This document shows, piece after piece, positions 6,584 through 14,371 of a DNA stretch of 19,067 nucleotides; the first letter of the stretch is position 1, and every line of letters begins with the position of its first letter. Source of the stretch: Spirochaeta sp. (GTDB lineage: Bacteria; Spirochaetota; Spirochaetia; DSM-2461); the NCBI GenBank assembly GCA_030635565.1, contig DAOVYP010000005.1, forward strand, positions 1 through 19,067, read 5' to 3'. The notes below the pieces were generated by a model, which had not been told where the DNA came from, ran no database searches, and saw nothing but the letters and a program-made list of their open reading frames with translations. The position numbers and the translations under genes were made by a program.

Positions 6584-7591
6584 ATGAAAAGGCTAGTGAT
6601 TCTAGTAGTAGTTCTATCTATGTTTGGCGGTTATTGCATGGCGGAGGCGCAGGGAGAGGTGCCTGCAACGGAAGGGGAGCTCTCCGGATCCGTAACAATC
6701 TATACGTCAATGCGGAGGGCGGTCATCGAGAAATTGAAGGCGGACTTCGAAGCAGGGTACCCCGGCACAACGATCGACGTGTACAGGTCCGGCACCAGCG
6801 AAGTTCTGGCCAAATTTCAGGCGGAGGAGTCCGCAGGTGCTGTTCAGGCGGACATACTGTCGGTCGCCGACATGTCCGTGTTCAGAGACCTCTATGCCAA
6901 CGGAATGATCTCGGGTTATAGCCCAGAGAATCTGGACCAGATCAACGAAATGTTCAAGCACGAGAACGGTGACTACAACGAGTACCGGTGGTCGGGTGTT
7001 AGCATTATCTACAATACCAACATGGTTGAGACTTCTCCAACTAGCTGGGCCGATCTACTCGCGCCCGAATACGAGGGCAAGATTGTCATGGCAGACCCTC
7101 AGTATTCTGGAACCGTTGTGGCCACGATTGGCACGCTGGTCAACACCCCCGGTCTCGGTTGGGAGTTCTTCGAGGAGTTCGCAGCCAACGGTGGAACGGT
7201 TGTCAAGAGCAATGGAGAGGTAGGCAAGACTGTAGCCGGGGGCGAGTTTGCCGTTGGTATCATCGTTGATGGCAACGCCTACAATCTGAAGGTCGATGGG
7301 TCTCCGGTTGACTATGTGTACCCCGATGAGGGTTCGGTGCTTCTGGTTCAGCCGATAGCGATCCTGGACAATTGCACAAACATGACGCTCGCCAGAGCGT
7401 TCCTGGACTATATGTACAGCGAGGAGGCCATGCGCGGCATGACGGAAAATGGCTACGTGCCGGTTCTTCCCGGAACCTCAGTGATAGACTTGGATTTCGA
7501 CGCGGTCAAGCTGCTCGAAACAGATTGGGGCTATATCTCTGAGAATCGAGGCGAGATGGTGGAACGCTTCTTGTCCTTATTCAACCAATAG
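6584..7591 (+). CDS. ABC transporter periplasmic substrate-binding protein, AfuA/FbpA type
   Basis: A 335-residue exported binding protein with a hydrophobic signal segment at residues 1-22. AEA followed by Q at 21-24 is a plausible signal-peptidase I site; Cys18 has Tyr before it and is not a convincing lipobox. The mature domain begins LSGSVTIYTSMRRAVIEKLKADFEAGYPG, a hallmark of the extracellular binding-protein family that includes iron (FbpA/FutA), sugar-phosphate (AfuA) and 2-aminoethylphosphonate binders. Also visible are GVSIIYNTNMV, SWADLL and ILDNCTNMTLARAFLDYMYS. FbpA ferric binders normally show paired Tyr ligands near the C-terminal half; I do not see a YY pair, so ferric iron is less likely than an organic phosphate. 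A strong AAGGAGAT ribosome site lies at 6571-6578. The substrate is inferred from neighbouring phosphoesterases. Confidence 0.88.
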   Translation: MKRLVILVVVLSMFGGYCMAEAQGEVPATEGELSGSVTIYTSMRRAVIEKLKADFEAGYPGTTIDVYRSGTSEVLAKFQAEESAGAVQADILSVADMSVFRDLYANGMISGYSPENLDQINEMFKHENGDYNEYRWSGVSIIYNTNMVETSPTSWADLLAPEYEGKIVMADPQYSGTVVATIGTLVNTPGLGWEFFEEFAANGGTVVKSNGEVGKTVAGGEFAVGIIVDGNAYNLKVDGSPVDYVYPDEGSVLLVQPIAILDNCTNMTLARAFLDYMYSEEAMRGMTENGYVPVLPGTSVIDLDFDAVKLLETDWGYISENRGEMVERFLSLFNQ

Positions 7592-7614
7592 CACCCGGAA
7601 TCAGGAGCGCCCAC

Positions 7615-9345
7615 TTGATCACATCCAATACCCATACCTGGCAACGAAGAGAGCGTGTCCTGGAAAGAAAGTCCGGCCTGTCACCCGGTTGGTGGTGGGT
7701 CGGGTTGCTGGTGGTGATGATTGTAACGGGATACCCTCTTCTGCAATTGCTCCTGAAGATACTTCAATTCGACGGGAGGCTATCGCTTGAAAGTTTGCAT
7801 GTTGCATTCACGGGAAAGAAATACCTCACCTCATTCCTGAACACCCTGTATGTCGGCTTGCTCACGACCACCTTCTCGTTACTGATCGGTGTACCGCTTG
7901 CCCTGGTCGTCGGTCGGATAAGGATTCCGGGCGGCAAGTTGTTGAGGGTGATACTGATGATCCCCTACCTGATCCCAGGATTTGTCTTCGCTTTCGCGTG
8001 GAGAGAGTTGCTCGGGCCGGTCGGCTACCTCAACAAGTTCTATATGTTGATCAGCGGCGCATCAGAACCCCTCTTCAGCATCTACGGGCCGGTCGGTGTC
8101 GTTCTGATCCTCGTGTTGCGGGGATATCCGATAGTATTCATCACGGTCATTCGAAGTCTGCGAAACATGAATGCAGGGTACGAGGAGGCGGCGGAAGTCT
8201 TCGGAGCCGGGAGTCTCCAAACTATGCGGACCATTACCCTGCCATTGATGCTGCCGTCTATCTCCGGGGCGGCAATCCTGGTCTTCTCCAGCTCAATAGC
8301 AAACTTTGGAGTCCCGGCAATTCTTGGCAGCCCGGAAGGATTCTATGTCCTCACCACCCAGATCTACTCAACGATCCTTTCCTACGGGCTGGACAACAAT
8401 CTCAACATCGCCGCTTCTCTTTCTCTATACTTGATCGCAGCCGGGCTGTTGTTCCTGGGGCTTCAATCGAGGATCATTTCACGGCGCAGTTATGTAGTTG
8501 TAACGGGCAAAGGAGGCAGAACCGACCTCGCACCACCGGGGCCAGAAGGCTGGGTCTATACACTCGTTCTGAGTTTGATGGGATTTGCTCTCGTAATTCT
8601 TCCCCTCGTTGCGATAGGCCTTTCATCCATCACGCGAGCCTATGGACTAATGCCTAGATTTGAGAACTTCACATTAAAACACTTTACCTCGCTTCTGACA
8701 GATACATTTACGACAACGGCCCTTAGGAACTCGTTTTTTCTTGCATTTCTTTCAGCTACGCTGTGCACGATCATCGGATTCTTGATTGCCGTTGTGACCG
8801 AGAGATCAAAGATTCTGGGCCGAAAGATTCTGGATTTTGTCGCAACGACGCCACGTTCAATCCCGGGGACAATCATTGCCCTCGCCTTCATTCTGGCCTG
8901 GATCCGGCCTATACCTCTGCTCGGGATTTCGCTGTACAACACCTTCTGGATTATTCTACTGGCCTATCTTTCGCGTTTTCTCGGTTATACGGTGCGGACT
9001 ATTAGCGCAACCCTCAAACAGATCTCGCCGTCTTTGGAAGAAGCGTGCCTGATTTCCGGGGGCAAGAACTGGCAGCGGATCGCCCACATTCTGACGCCTC
9101 TGAGCGTGGAGGGTCTTGCAGGCGGATGGCTCCTGGTCTTTATTCCTTCTCTGAATGAATTGACGATGTCGATCTTACTATATTCTTCCGGCAAGGAGAC
9201 AATAGGAGTAGCGGTCTTCTCGCTACTCCAGGAAGGTAAGATCGGGCGTGCTGCCGCATTCTCCATCGTAATAATCGTGATCGTTCTCCTAGGAGACAGG
9301 CTTCTCCACAGGGTCACAAAAGGCAAGAGGAGCCTTCTGGGATGA
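7615..9345 (+). CDS. ABC transporter fused double permease (FbpB/AfuB type)
   Basis: A 576-residue membrane protein consisting of two tandem BPD_transp_1 permease domains, about twelve transmembrane helices in all. The first helix is near residues 26-50. EAA loops, which contact the ATPase, occur in both halves: YEEAAEVFGAGSLQTMRTIT near 194-213 and LEEACLISGGKNWQRIAHIL near 474-493. Fused permeases of this layout accompany AfuA/FbpA-type binding proteins. The start is a TTG at 7615, supported by AGGAG at 7603-7607 and by the absence of a better ATG. The gap from the binding-protein gene is 23 bases, so one transcript is expected. Confidence 0.9.
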   Translation: MITSNTHTWQRRERVLERKSGLSPGWWWVGLLVVMIVTGYPLLQLLLKILQFDGRLSLESLHVAFTGKKYLTSFLNTLYVGLLTTTFSLLIGVPLALVVGRIRIPGGKLLRVILMIPYLIPGFVFAFAWRELLGPVGYLNKFYMLISGASEPLFSIYGPVGVVLILVLRGYPIVFITVIRSLRNMNAGYEEAAEVFGAGSLQTMRTITLPLMLPSISGAAILVFSSSIANFGVPAILGSPEGFYVLTTQIYSTILSYGLDNNLNIAASLSLYLIAAGLLFLGLQSRIISRRSYVVVTGKGGRTDLAPPGPEGWVYTLVLSLMGFALVILPLVAIGLSSITRAYGLMPRFENFTLKHFTSLLTDTFTTTALRNSFFLAFLSATLCTIIGFLIAVVTERSKILGRKILDFVATTPRSIPGTIIALAFILAWIRPIPLLGISLYNTFWIILLAYLSRFLGYTVRTISATLKQISPSLEEACLISGGKNWQRIAHILTPLSVEGLAGGWLLVFIPSLNELTMSILLYSSGKETIGVAVFSLLQEGKIGRAAAFSIVIIVIVLLGDRLLHRVTKGKRSLLG

Positions 9346-9453
9346 CCAAGGTATTTGAACGAAGGGTATGGAGCGATACCACCGAAGCATTTGAATATTG
9401 CATACAAGACCGATGCGTTCGATGTCAGAACTGTTTTAAAGGATGGAAAAGCG

Positions 9454-10527
9454 ATGGCTGATGTTCAATTTAACAAGATAACAAAGAGGTTTGGCGACAT
9501 AACTGCCGTCTCGGATTTCAGCCTCTCCATCGAAGAGGGCGAATTCATTACACTCCTGGGTCCATCCGGGTGTGGCAAGACAACCACATTACGTCTTTTA
9601 GCCGGTTTCTATCCGCCAAGTTCCGGCAGTATAAAAATAGGTGGGGAACCGGCCAGCGATCTTGAGCGAAACGTTTTCCTGCCCCCGGGACGACGTAGGC
9701 TCGGGATGGTTTTTCAAGACTATGCCCTTTGGCCCCACATGACTGTCTCTGACAATGTCAGATACCCTCTCAAGATAGCAGGCAGACCGCGGACCGAGCA
9801 GAATGCAAAGGTTGATGAGATCCTGGCGATCGTTGAGATGTCGGGTTGCGAACAGAGGTTCCCCCATGAGCTTTCCGGAGGCCAACAACAGCGTATCGCC
9901 CTGGCGCGGGCACTTATTTCAGACCCGAGAGTCCTTCTCCTTGATGAGCCGCTCTCAAATCTCGATGCGTCTTTAAGAGAGAACATGAGGGTGGAGATCA
10001 AGAACATCCACAGGCGACTGGGTGTTTCGATTCTCCTCGTCACTCACGACCAGGCAGAAGCCATGTCAATGTCAGACAGGATTGTGGTGATGGACCATGG
10101 GTGCATTCATCAGATCGGAACGCCCGAAGAACTCTACGACTCGCCTGTAGACGAATTCGTTGCCTCTTTTGTAGGGAAGGCAAATTTTTTCAAGGTCAGA
10201 CAAGTTGGCACGATGCTCTATCTCTGTGGCGACAGCAGGAGTGACGGTGCTTTCGCTGACGAAGAATTTCTTCAGCCACTTGAGTCCGCTCACATTCAAG
10301 GAAGTCCCGTCAGGGGTTTGGGGTGCGCCAAACCAACAGACTTTCAAATTTCAAGAGACGCTCCGACGGGGGCCCATGGTATCATCGAGAGCTCTCTCTT
10401 TATTGGTGACTCGGTTGTCTACTATGTTAGGGTCGGTTCGATACAGTTTCAGGTGAAGACTGAGGACCGGAGTTTTGAAATTGGCACCGATGTTTCGGTT
10501 TCCTTCAAGAAGGTTATCCTCTTCTAG
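9454..10527 (+). CDS. ABC transporter ATP-binding protein with TOBE-type C-terminal domain
   Basis: The ATPase subunit of the importer, 357 residues from ATG 9454. The frame is open back to a TTG at 9355, but ATG 9454 has an AAGGATGGA ribosome site and gives the normal family start. Walker A is GPSGCGKT (36-43), Q-loop Gln88, signature LSGGQQQR (140-147), Walker B VLLLDEP (160-166) and H-loop His198 (LVTHDQAEAMSMSDR). The C-terminal 120 residues form the regulatory OB/TOBE-like domain seen in PotA, FbpC and UgpC. The 108 bases between the permease stop and this start are unusually long for the operon and contain no separate gene. The stop TAG shares its G with the GTG start of the next gene. 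Confidence 0.92.
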   Translation: MADVQFNKITKRFGDITAVSDFSLSIEEGEFITLLGPSGCGKTTTLRLLAGFYPPSSGSIKIGGEPASDLERNVFLPPGRRRLGMVFQDYALWPHMTVSDNVRYPLKIAGRPRTEQNAKVDEILAIVEMSGCEQRFPHELSGGQQQRIALARALISDPRVLLLDEPLSNLDASLRENMRVEIKNIHRRLGVSILLVTHDQAEAMSMSDRIVVMDHGCIHQIGTPEELYDSPVDEFVASFVGKANFFKVRQVGTMLYLCGDSRSDGAFADEEFLQPLESAHIQGSPVRGLGCAKPTDFQISRDAPTGAHGIIESSLFIGDSVVYYVRVGSIQFQVKTEDRSFEIGTDVSVSFKKVILF

Positions 10528-11729
10528 TGGAGTACACATTCATCAATCCCAACACCTATTTCATCACCGAAAACGTCAGTCCATCGTCCGTCCTGTTCTC
10601 TTTTGCTGCTCCTCGGGCTTCGATCTTTCACATCAGGACAACATCTGCGAGTGGCCGGATCAGCAATGCATCAACGAAGGAACTCAATATTGTTGGAAGG
10701 CTTGAGATCGGAGATCTTGAAGAGGGGCTTATGCATACGGCTGAATGTACTATTGAAACGCCGAGCACACATTCTACTGAGGTACCGACCACGCTTGCCC
10801 ACTCAGGGGGGGATCAGCATCGTCCACCACAGGAGTGTTTTTCTGTAGGGCCCTATTCTGTCACTTTCAAAACTCTTGACCGACCGACAGGTCGACCAAT
10901 GATCCACCTTGCGGTAGTCGGAGACCCTCACATATCCGTTAACAGGACGAACCGGAGGGGCAGGCTTTTCGTGGAGTCCAAGCTGCTCCTTCAGGACATT
11001 GCAGAGAAGCTGGAGTCCGAACAATGCGATGTCCTTCTCATACCCGGGGATCTTACTGACCGCGGATCCTCCGACGAATTGAAAGAGGCTATGAAATCTC
11101 TGTCCGGTTTTTCGGGCCGGAAATATGTGATCCCCGGCGACCACGACTGCGGTGACAAACAAAGCAAGAAGCCCGGGAGCTTCCGTTTGTCCGAACTTGC
11201 CCCCGAGGGACTCCCGTTCTTCGCATCGCTGGGACCCTTTGGTGTTCTTGGTCTGGACACTTCGTCCGGTAGGTTGGAAAGAGGGCAAATGCAGGAACTG
11301 GCGCGCAGACTGGCAGAGGAGAATTTCCTTCTTATTCTCAGCCATTACAATCTCATAGAGAATCCCGAAATCATAGATGAAGACGCCTGTATCGAAAATC
11401 ACAAAGAGACTCAAGATCTTTTAGGCCGGTCCCGTGCCAGATGGATCATCTACTCGGGCCATAAGAACATCCCGGTTCGTCTCAACCTACCGCGAGGGTG
11501 CCAGGTCAATGCAAGCCAGCCAAATCAGTACCCGGCCGGATATATTACTATCCAGGTGTACGAAGACACAGTTGTCCACCAGTTCGTTCCTATTCGGAGC
11601 GAAGCTCTGAGAAACTACTCCATGCGAATGCTGGCGGAGGATAAGTCTCCCTCCTTTCACCCGATATACCGTTACGGCAAACTCTACGCCCGAAGCTTCA
11701 GTTATAGTTGGAAAGACGGTGGCAGCTAG
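10527..11729 (+). CDS. Calcineurin-like metallophosphoesterase with variant metal-site motifs
   Basis: A 400-residue protein without a signal peptide, starting at GTG 10527 in the overlap TAGTG. The first 120 or so residues form a domain I do not recognise, predicted to be beta-rich. The metallophosphoesterase domain follows: GDPH (Asp133, His135), PGDLTDRG (Asp175), PGDHD (204-207) and LSHY (His273), ending in SGHKN (His312). In typical members the third motif is GNH[DE] and the last is GHxH. Here Asp205 replaces the metal-binding Asn and Asn314 replaces the final His. Both substitutes can ligate metal, so it may be active with altered metal or substrate preference, or it may be impaired. 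Its place between the importer and a second phosphoesterase points to cytoplasmic hydrolysis of an imported phosphoester. The substrate is unknown. Confidence 0.85.
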   Translation: MEYTFINPNTYFITENVSPSSVLFSFAAPRASIFHIRTTSASGRISNASTKELNIVGRLEIGDLEEGLMHTAECTIETPSTHSTEVPTTLAHSGGDQHRPPQECFSVGPYSVTFKTLDRPTGRPMIHLAVVGDPHISVNRTNRRGRLFVESKLLLQDIAEKLESEQCDVLLIPGDLTDRGSSDELKEAMKSLSGFSGRKYVIPGDHDCGDKQSKKPGSFRLSELAPEGLPFFASLGPFGVLGLDTSSGRLERGQMQELARRLAEENFLLILSHYNLIENPEIIDEDACIENHKETQDLLGRSRARWIIYSGHKNIPVRLNLPRGCQVNASQPNQYPAGYITIQVYEDTVVHQFVPIRSEALRNYSMRMLAEDKSPSFHPIYRYGKLYARSFSYSWKDGGS

Positions 11730-13663
11730 TGATTCCCTTTAATCCAGGCGACGTTGTTGGAGCAAATCTCAGTGCGTTGTGGCGGAAATATGTCAAGGAG
11801 GCCGAAGCGGTTTCCCGGAAGACGAGCGGGATCAGCACGACGATGCAGATCAGTCCGTCGCAGGTGATCTGTGGGCGTAAGGTGTCCCTGAAGCTGACTT
11901 TCGAAACCGAGAGCCCCCTTCAATCCGGTGGCTTCATCGTATTCGATTTGCCCCAAGGATGGGGAGGATGGAAGAGTGAGCAGGACACCAGTCTTCTCCA
12001 AAAGTCGGGAGGAACTCGGGCCTATCTGAAGGGGACGAAAGAGAGCCTCGTAACCCGTGTCATCTCCCGAGGAAGCCGGTTGTCCATCATCGAAGTTCTA
12101 CTACCGGAATCAGGCAATGATCTCGCTTCCGGGGTAGTTGTGCAACTTCCACCGCTTCTCCCCTGCGACCGGCCGGGACGCTACGGTTTTCATGCTTTTT
12201 GGGGCGGATCAGAGTGGGGGTTCGAGCAGATCGCTTCGGAAGAGCTCACAGTTGTCGCCGGGTCTTTCAACGGTTTCGATCTCCTCTATCCTTCCTCAGT
12301 CGACCCAGGACAGGAGATAATAGTGCGGCTACGGGCCCGCGCAGGAGCCGAGAGTAGCTATTTCAGCTGCTGTGAGTCGGGAACAGACGTTGAGTTTCTG
12401 TGGTCAGGAATAGACGATGCACAATTTGTTGCTGTATCTTTGCCGGTTGAAGAAGACCTTTCAGAAGCGGATGCCGGCCTTCGGGAAGGAACCGAGTCAC
12501 CGGAAGAAACTGGTGACTCGGTTCCGATCAGGGGCTTGTATCTGAAAGAGAAGGTTGGAACAGTACAGATCCGATTCGAATCCGGGAACGGCAGCCGGCA
12601 ACATCAAAGAGGACATCCTGTGGTCTCCTCCCAATTATTAGACGGGATGAAGGTCTTTTTCGGCGACCTCCATGTTCATACCGAAAAATCAGACGGCATC
12701 GGCTCTGCTGCGGAGGCCTATTGTTGGGCGTTGGAAGGAGCCGGGCTCGACTTCCTGGCGCTGAATGATCATGTGGAGGACCGGCTTACATACCAAACCC
12801 CATGGAACGAATCAGCTTGGTCGGAACTTTTGAATGAAGCTTGGAGTCACTCCCACCCCGGTCGTTTCGTTGCTATCCCTGGAGTAGAGATCTGTGGCGC
12901 GGTCAACCTGTATTTCAACGACTACGACTTTCCCTTCTTTCCTCTGCACACCCTGGATGGAGACGTGGATGGAACGGGACGATTTCTCCAGAAGGTTTCG
13001 GAAGATTCGAGGGTCTTGTTCGGCTACCACAAGCTCTCTCAACTGGGGGAGCACTATCTGGACTATCCCGTTCCCCGGTTGCTGGAGATTATACAGCACA
13101 AGAGAGAACCCGAATTAGGCGTTGAAAGGTTCCTTCCTGGATGCGACAGTCCTCCCTCGTTTCTGGGTGCGACGGACTCCCACTGTGGCTTGGCCGCTTC
13201 CCCCCCGATGGGGTTCACGCGAGATGAAGCTCAATATGGCTTAACAGGAGTCGTGGCGGAGGCGCTCACTATGGAGGCACTCTTCACTTCCTTGGCCGCG
13301 GGGAGAACCTTTGCCACTTCGGGTCAGAAGAGCATCGCGCTGCTTAAGGTTAATGGCGTTCCAATGGGCGGGACAGTTCAGATTGCTCATCGGCAGACAG
13401 AACTTGAGGTAGCTATCCAAGTGTGGGCATGTAGCCGAATCGAGAAGCTGGAGCTGATGTGCAATGGGCGACTGGTCAAGGAAAAGGAAGTGTCCGGGAA
13501 TAGGTTTGGCGGTGGACTCAAGATTCCTTGGACCCCGCTGCGGGAATCCTTTGGGAATAATCACATCCCATTCTGTCGGTGTCACATCTACCTCAGAGTC
13601 ACCGAAGAAACGGGAATGAGGATCTGGAGTTCTCCCGTACTCGTACTGGGAGAACAAATATAA
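11729..13663 (+). CDS. DUF3604/PHP-domain metal-dependent phosphoesterase with long N-terminal beta domain
   Basis: GTG 11729 is preferred because it repeats the TAGTG stop-start overlap of the previous junction; a TTG at 11708 would add seven residues. The product has 644 residues and no signal peptide. Residues 40 to about 290 look like beta-sandwich material, with an acidic low-complexity stretch near 241-265. The C-terminal part is a PHP/DUF3604 domain with a full set of candidate metal ligands: GDLHVHTEKSDG (His315, His317, Asp322), NDH (His348), PGVE (Glu387), YHK (His434) and TDSH (Asp483, His485). The family pattern GLTGVVAEALTMEALFTSLA plus RTFATSG is typical of DUF3604. PHP enzymes hydrolyse phosphoesters with a trinuclear metal centre. 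It is the last island gene; the hairpin after it is too weak to call a terminator. Confidence 0.87.
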   Translation: MIPFNPGDVVGANLSALWRKYVKEAEAVSRKTSGISTTMQISPSQVICGRKVSLKLTFETESPLQSGGFIVFDLPQGWGGWKSEQDTSLLQKSGGTRAYLKGTKESLVTRVISRGSRLSIIEVLLPESGNDLASGVVVQLPPLLPCDRPGRYGFHAFWGGSEWGFEQIASEELTVVAGSFNGFDLLYPSSVDPGQEIIVRLRARAGAESSYFSCCESGTDVEFLWSGIDDAQFVAVSLPVEEDLSEADAGLREGTESPEETGDSVPIRGLYLKEKVGTVQIRFESGNGSRQHQRGHPVVSSQLLDGMKVFFGDLHVHTEKSDGIGSAAEAYCWALEGAGLDFLALNDHVEDRLTYQTPWNESAWSELLNEAWSHSHPGRFVAIPGVEICGAVNLYFNDYDFPFFPLHTLDGDVDGTGRFLQKVSEDSRVLFGYHKLSQLGEHYLDYPVPRLLEIIQHKREPELGVERFLPGCDSPPSFLGATDSHCGLAASPPMGFTRDEAQYGLTGVVAEALTMEALFTSLAAGRTFATSGQKSIALLKVNGVPMGGTVQIAHRQTELEVAIQVWACSRIEKLELMCNGRLVKEKEVSGNRFGGGLKIPWTPLRESFGNNHIPFCRCHIYLRVTEETGMRIWSSPVLVLGEQI

Positions 13664-13689
13664 CTGTGAGATAAACACAGCCGTTGTCT

Positions 13690-13753
13690 TTCGGTACTGT
13701 TTGACCGTTCCCCGGCTCTCCGCTAAGGTGGAAGTCATGAAACGAACGCTGCT
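13690..13753 (+). repeat. Island-flanking direct repeat, right copy (64 bp)
   Basis: Second copy of 5034-5096, with one extra G. It begins with the orphaned 3' end of the oxidoreductase gene (through the TAA at 13724-13726) and continues through the ribosome site into the first 17 bases of the outer-membrane-protein gene. The duplicated 3' end has no upstream coding sequence here, so the right copy is the scar of the insertion. Confidence 0.95.
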
Positions 13754-14351
13754 GATAATTCTTATCTCAATTACCCCGGCATTTCTTTTCGCCCAGGAGA
13801 GTGATGTCCTGCGCCTCGGGTTGAAAGTCGGTCCTAATTTCTTCTTCGGCAGCGGAACACCATCCCACCCTGAGGTAACCGGCACACGACTGACCGTCGG
13901 ATTTATCGGCGGAGGTTTCATCGAGTTCGTTCCTATTGATAACCTCTCCGTCGAACTTGATGTACTCCTCACCTGGTTCAACTACGGAGTGAATACGAGT
14001 CTTCCGTCGGAAACTCTGACGCTGCAGTACACCGCCATGGAATTTCCCCTCATCATCAAGGGGCGCCTGCCTCTGGGGCCGGGAACGGCCTTTCTCGGCA
14101 TAGGCCCGGATTTCATAATTCTGATGGGTAAAGTAAATATCAAAACTGGAACCAGCACCATCACTAAGAATGCGGATCAGATTTTCCATACGGCGCTGAT
14201 TTTTTCCGGCGGTTATGACTGGGCTATAAACGGTGATTCCAATCTGACGTTGGAATTGCGCTATCTCCGGAGTTTTTCTTCACCGGCGGACAGCGCCGAT
14301 ATCAACGCCAACCGGTTTGATTTGCTCATCGGGTGGTCGGTAAACTTCTAG
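13737..14351 (+). CDS. Outer-membrane beta-barrel protein
   Basis: The start is ATG 13737, behind AAGGTGG; an in-frame TTG at 13701 lies in the duplicated oxidoreductase tail and is artificial. The 204-residue product has a signal peptide (MKRTLLIILISITPAFLFAQ, cleavage near AQ/E). Alternating beta-strand sequence follows (LRLGLKVGPNFFFG, GFIGGGFIEFVP, LSVELDVLLTWF), ending in Phe (LIGWSVNF), the usual C-terminal signal for BAM-mediated insertion. It fits the generic outer-membrane beta-barrel family (OMP_b-brl type, eight to ten strands). Its role is unknown. Before the island inserted it would have been the third gene after the methyltransferase and oxidoreductase. It has now lost that upstream promoter and probably depends on read-through from the island or a promoter I cannot see. 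Confidence 0.85.
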   Translation: MKRTLLIILISITPAFLFAQESDVLRLGLKVGPNFFFGSGTPSHPEVTGTRLTVGFIGGGFIEFVPIDNLSVELDVLLTWFNYGVNTSLPSETLTLQYTAMEFPLIIKGRLPLGPGTAFLGIGPDFIILMGKVNIKTGTSTITKNADQIFHTALIFSGGYDWAINGDSNLTLELRYLRSFSSPADSADINANRFDLLIGWSVNF

Positions 14352-14371
14352 ATTCAGGCAATCCGGGGTTT

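Larger units (their letters stand above)
5097..13689 (+). mobile_element. Inserted genomic island carrying a LacI-regulated ABC transporter/phosphoesterase operon
   Basis: The block lies between two 63/64-bp direct repeats and interrupts a former oxidoreductase/outer-membrane-protein gene pair. Inside are a decayed transposase start at the left edge, a strong promoter and operator, and six closely packed genes all on the plus strand. Starts of three of the six cargo genes are non-ATG (TTG, GTG, GTG), unlike most flanking genes. No intact integrase, transposase or resolvase is present, so the element is not autonomous now. The mechanism is not settled: the repeats are too long for an ordinary transposition target duplication and would better suit recombination of a circular molecule sharing this sequence. 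Exact borders within the repeat cannot be fixed. Confidence 0.75.

Noticed and set aside
6635..6643. Cys18 of the binding protein as a lipoprotein site
   Set aside because: Tyr at -1 and Gly at -2/-3 do not fit a lipobox; a signal-peptidase I site nearby is more convincing.
6584..7591. Ferric iron as the transported substrate
   Set aside because: The binding protein lacks the obvious paired tyrosines of FbpA-type iron binders, and the operon contains phosphoesterases and no iron-related gene. It is not strictly excluded.
7998..8657. A 219-codon plus-strand frame inside the permease gene
   Set aside because: The permease frame has clear EAA motifs and transmembrane helices over the same stretch; the alternative is rich in Arg, Ser and His without any domain.
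9365..9380. GGTAT/ATACC hairpin in the gap between permease and ATPase genes
   Set aside because: A five-base stem with A/T pairs is too weak to be called a terminator or regulatory structure.
9355..9453. An N-terminal extension of the ABC ATPase starting at TTG 9355
   Set aside because: It would add 33 residues not seen in the family; ATG 9454 has a better ribosome site and gives the standard N-terminus.
10803..11414. A 203-codon minus-strand frame opposite the metallophosphoesterase
   Set aside because: It lies entirely inside a gene with clear family motifs and shows no recognisable domain or ribosome site.
13664..13680. CTGTG/CACAG hairpin after the PHP gene as the operon terminator
   Set aside because: The stem has only five base pairs around a seven-base loop and lacks a proper T-run.
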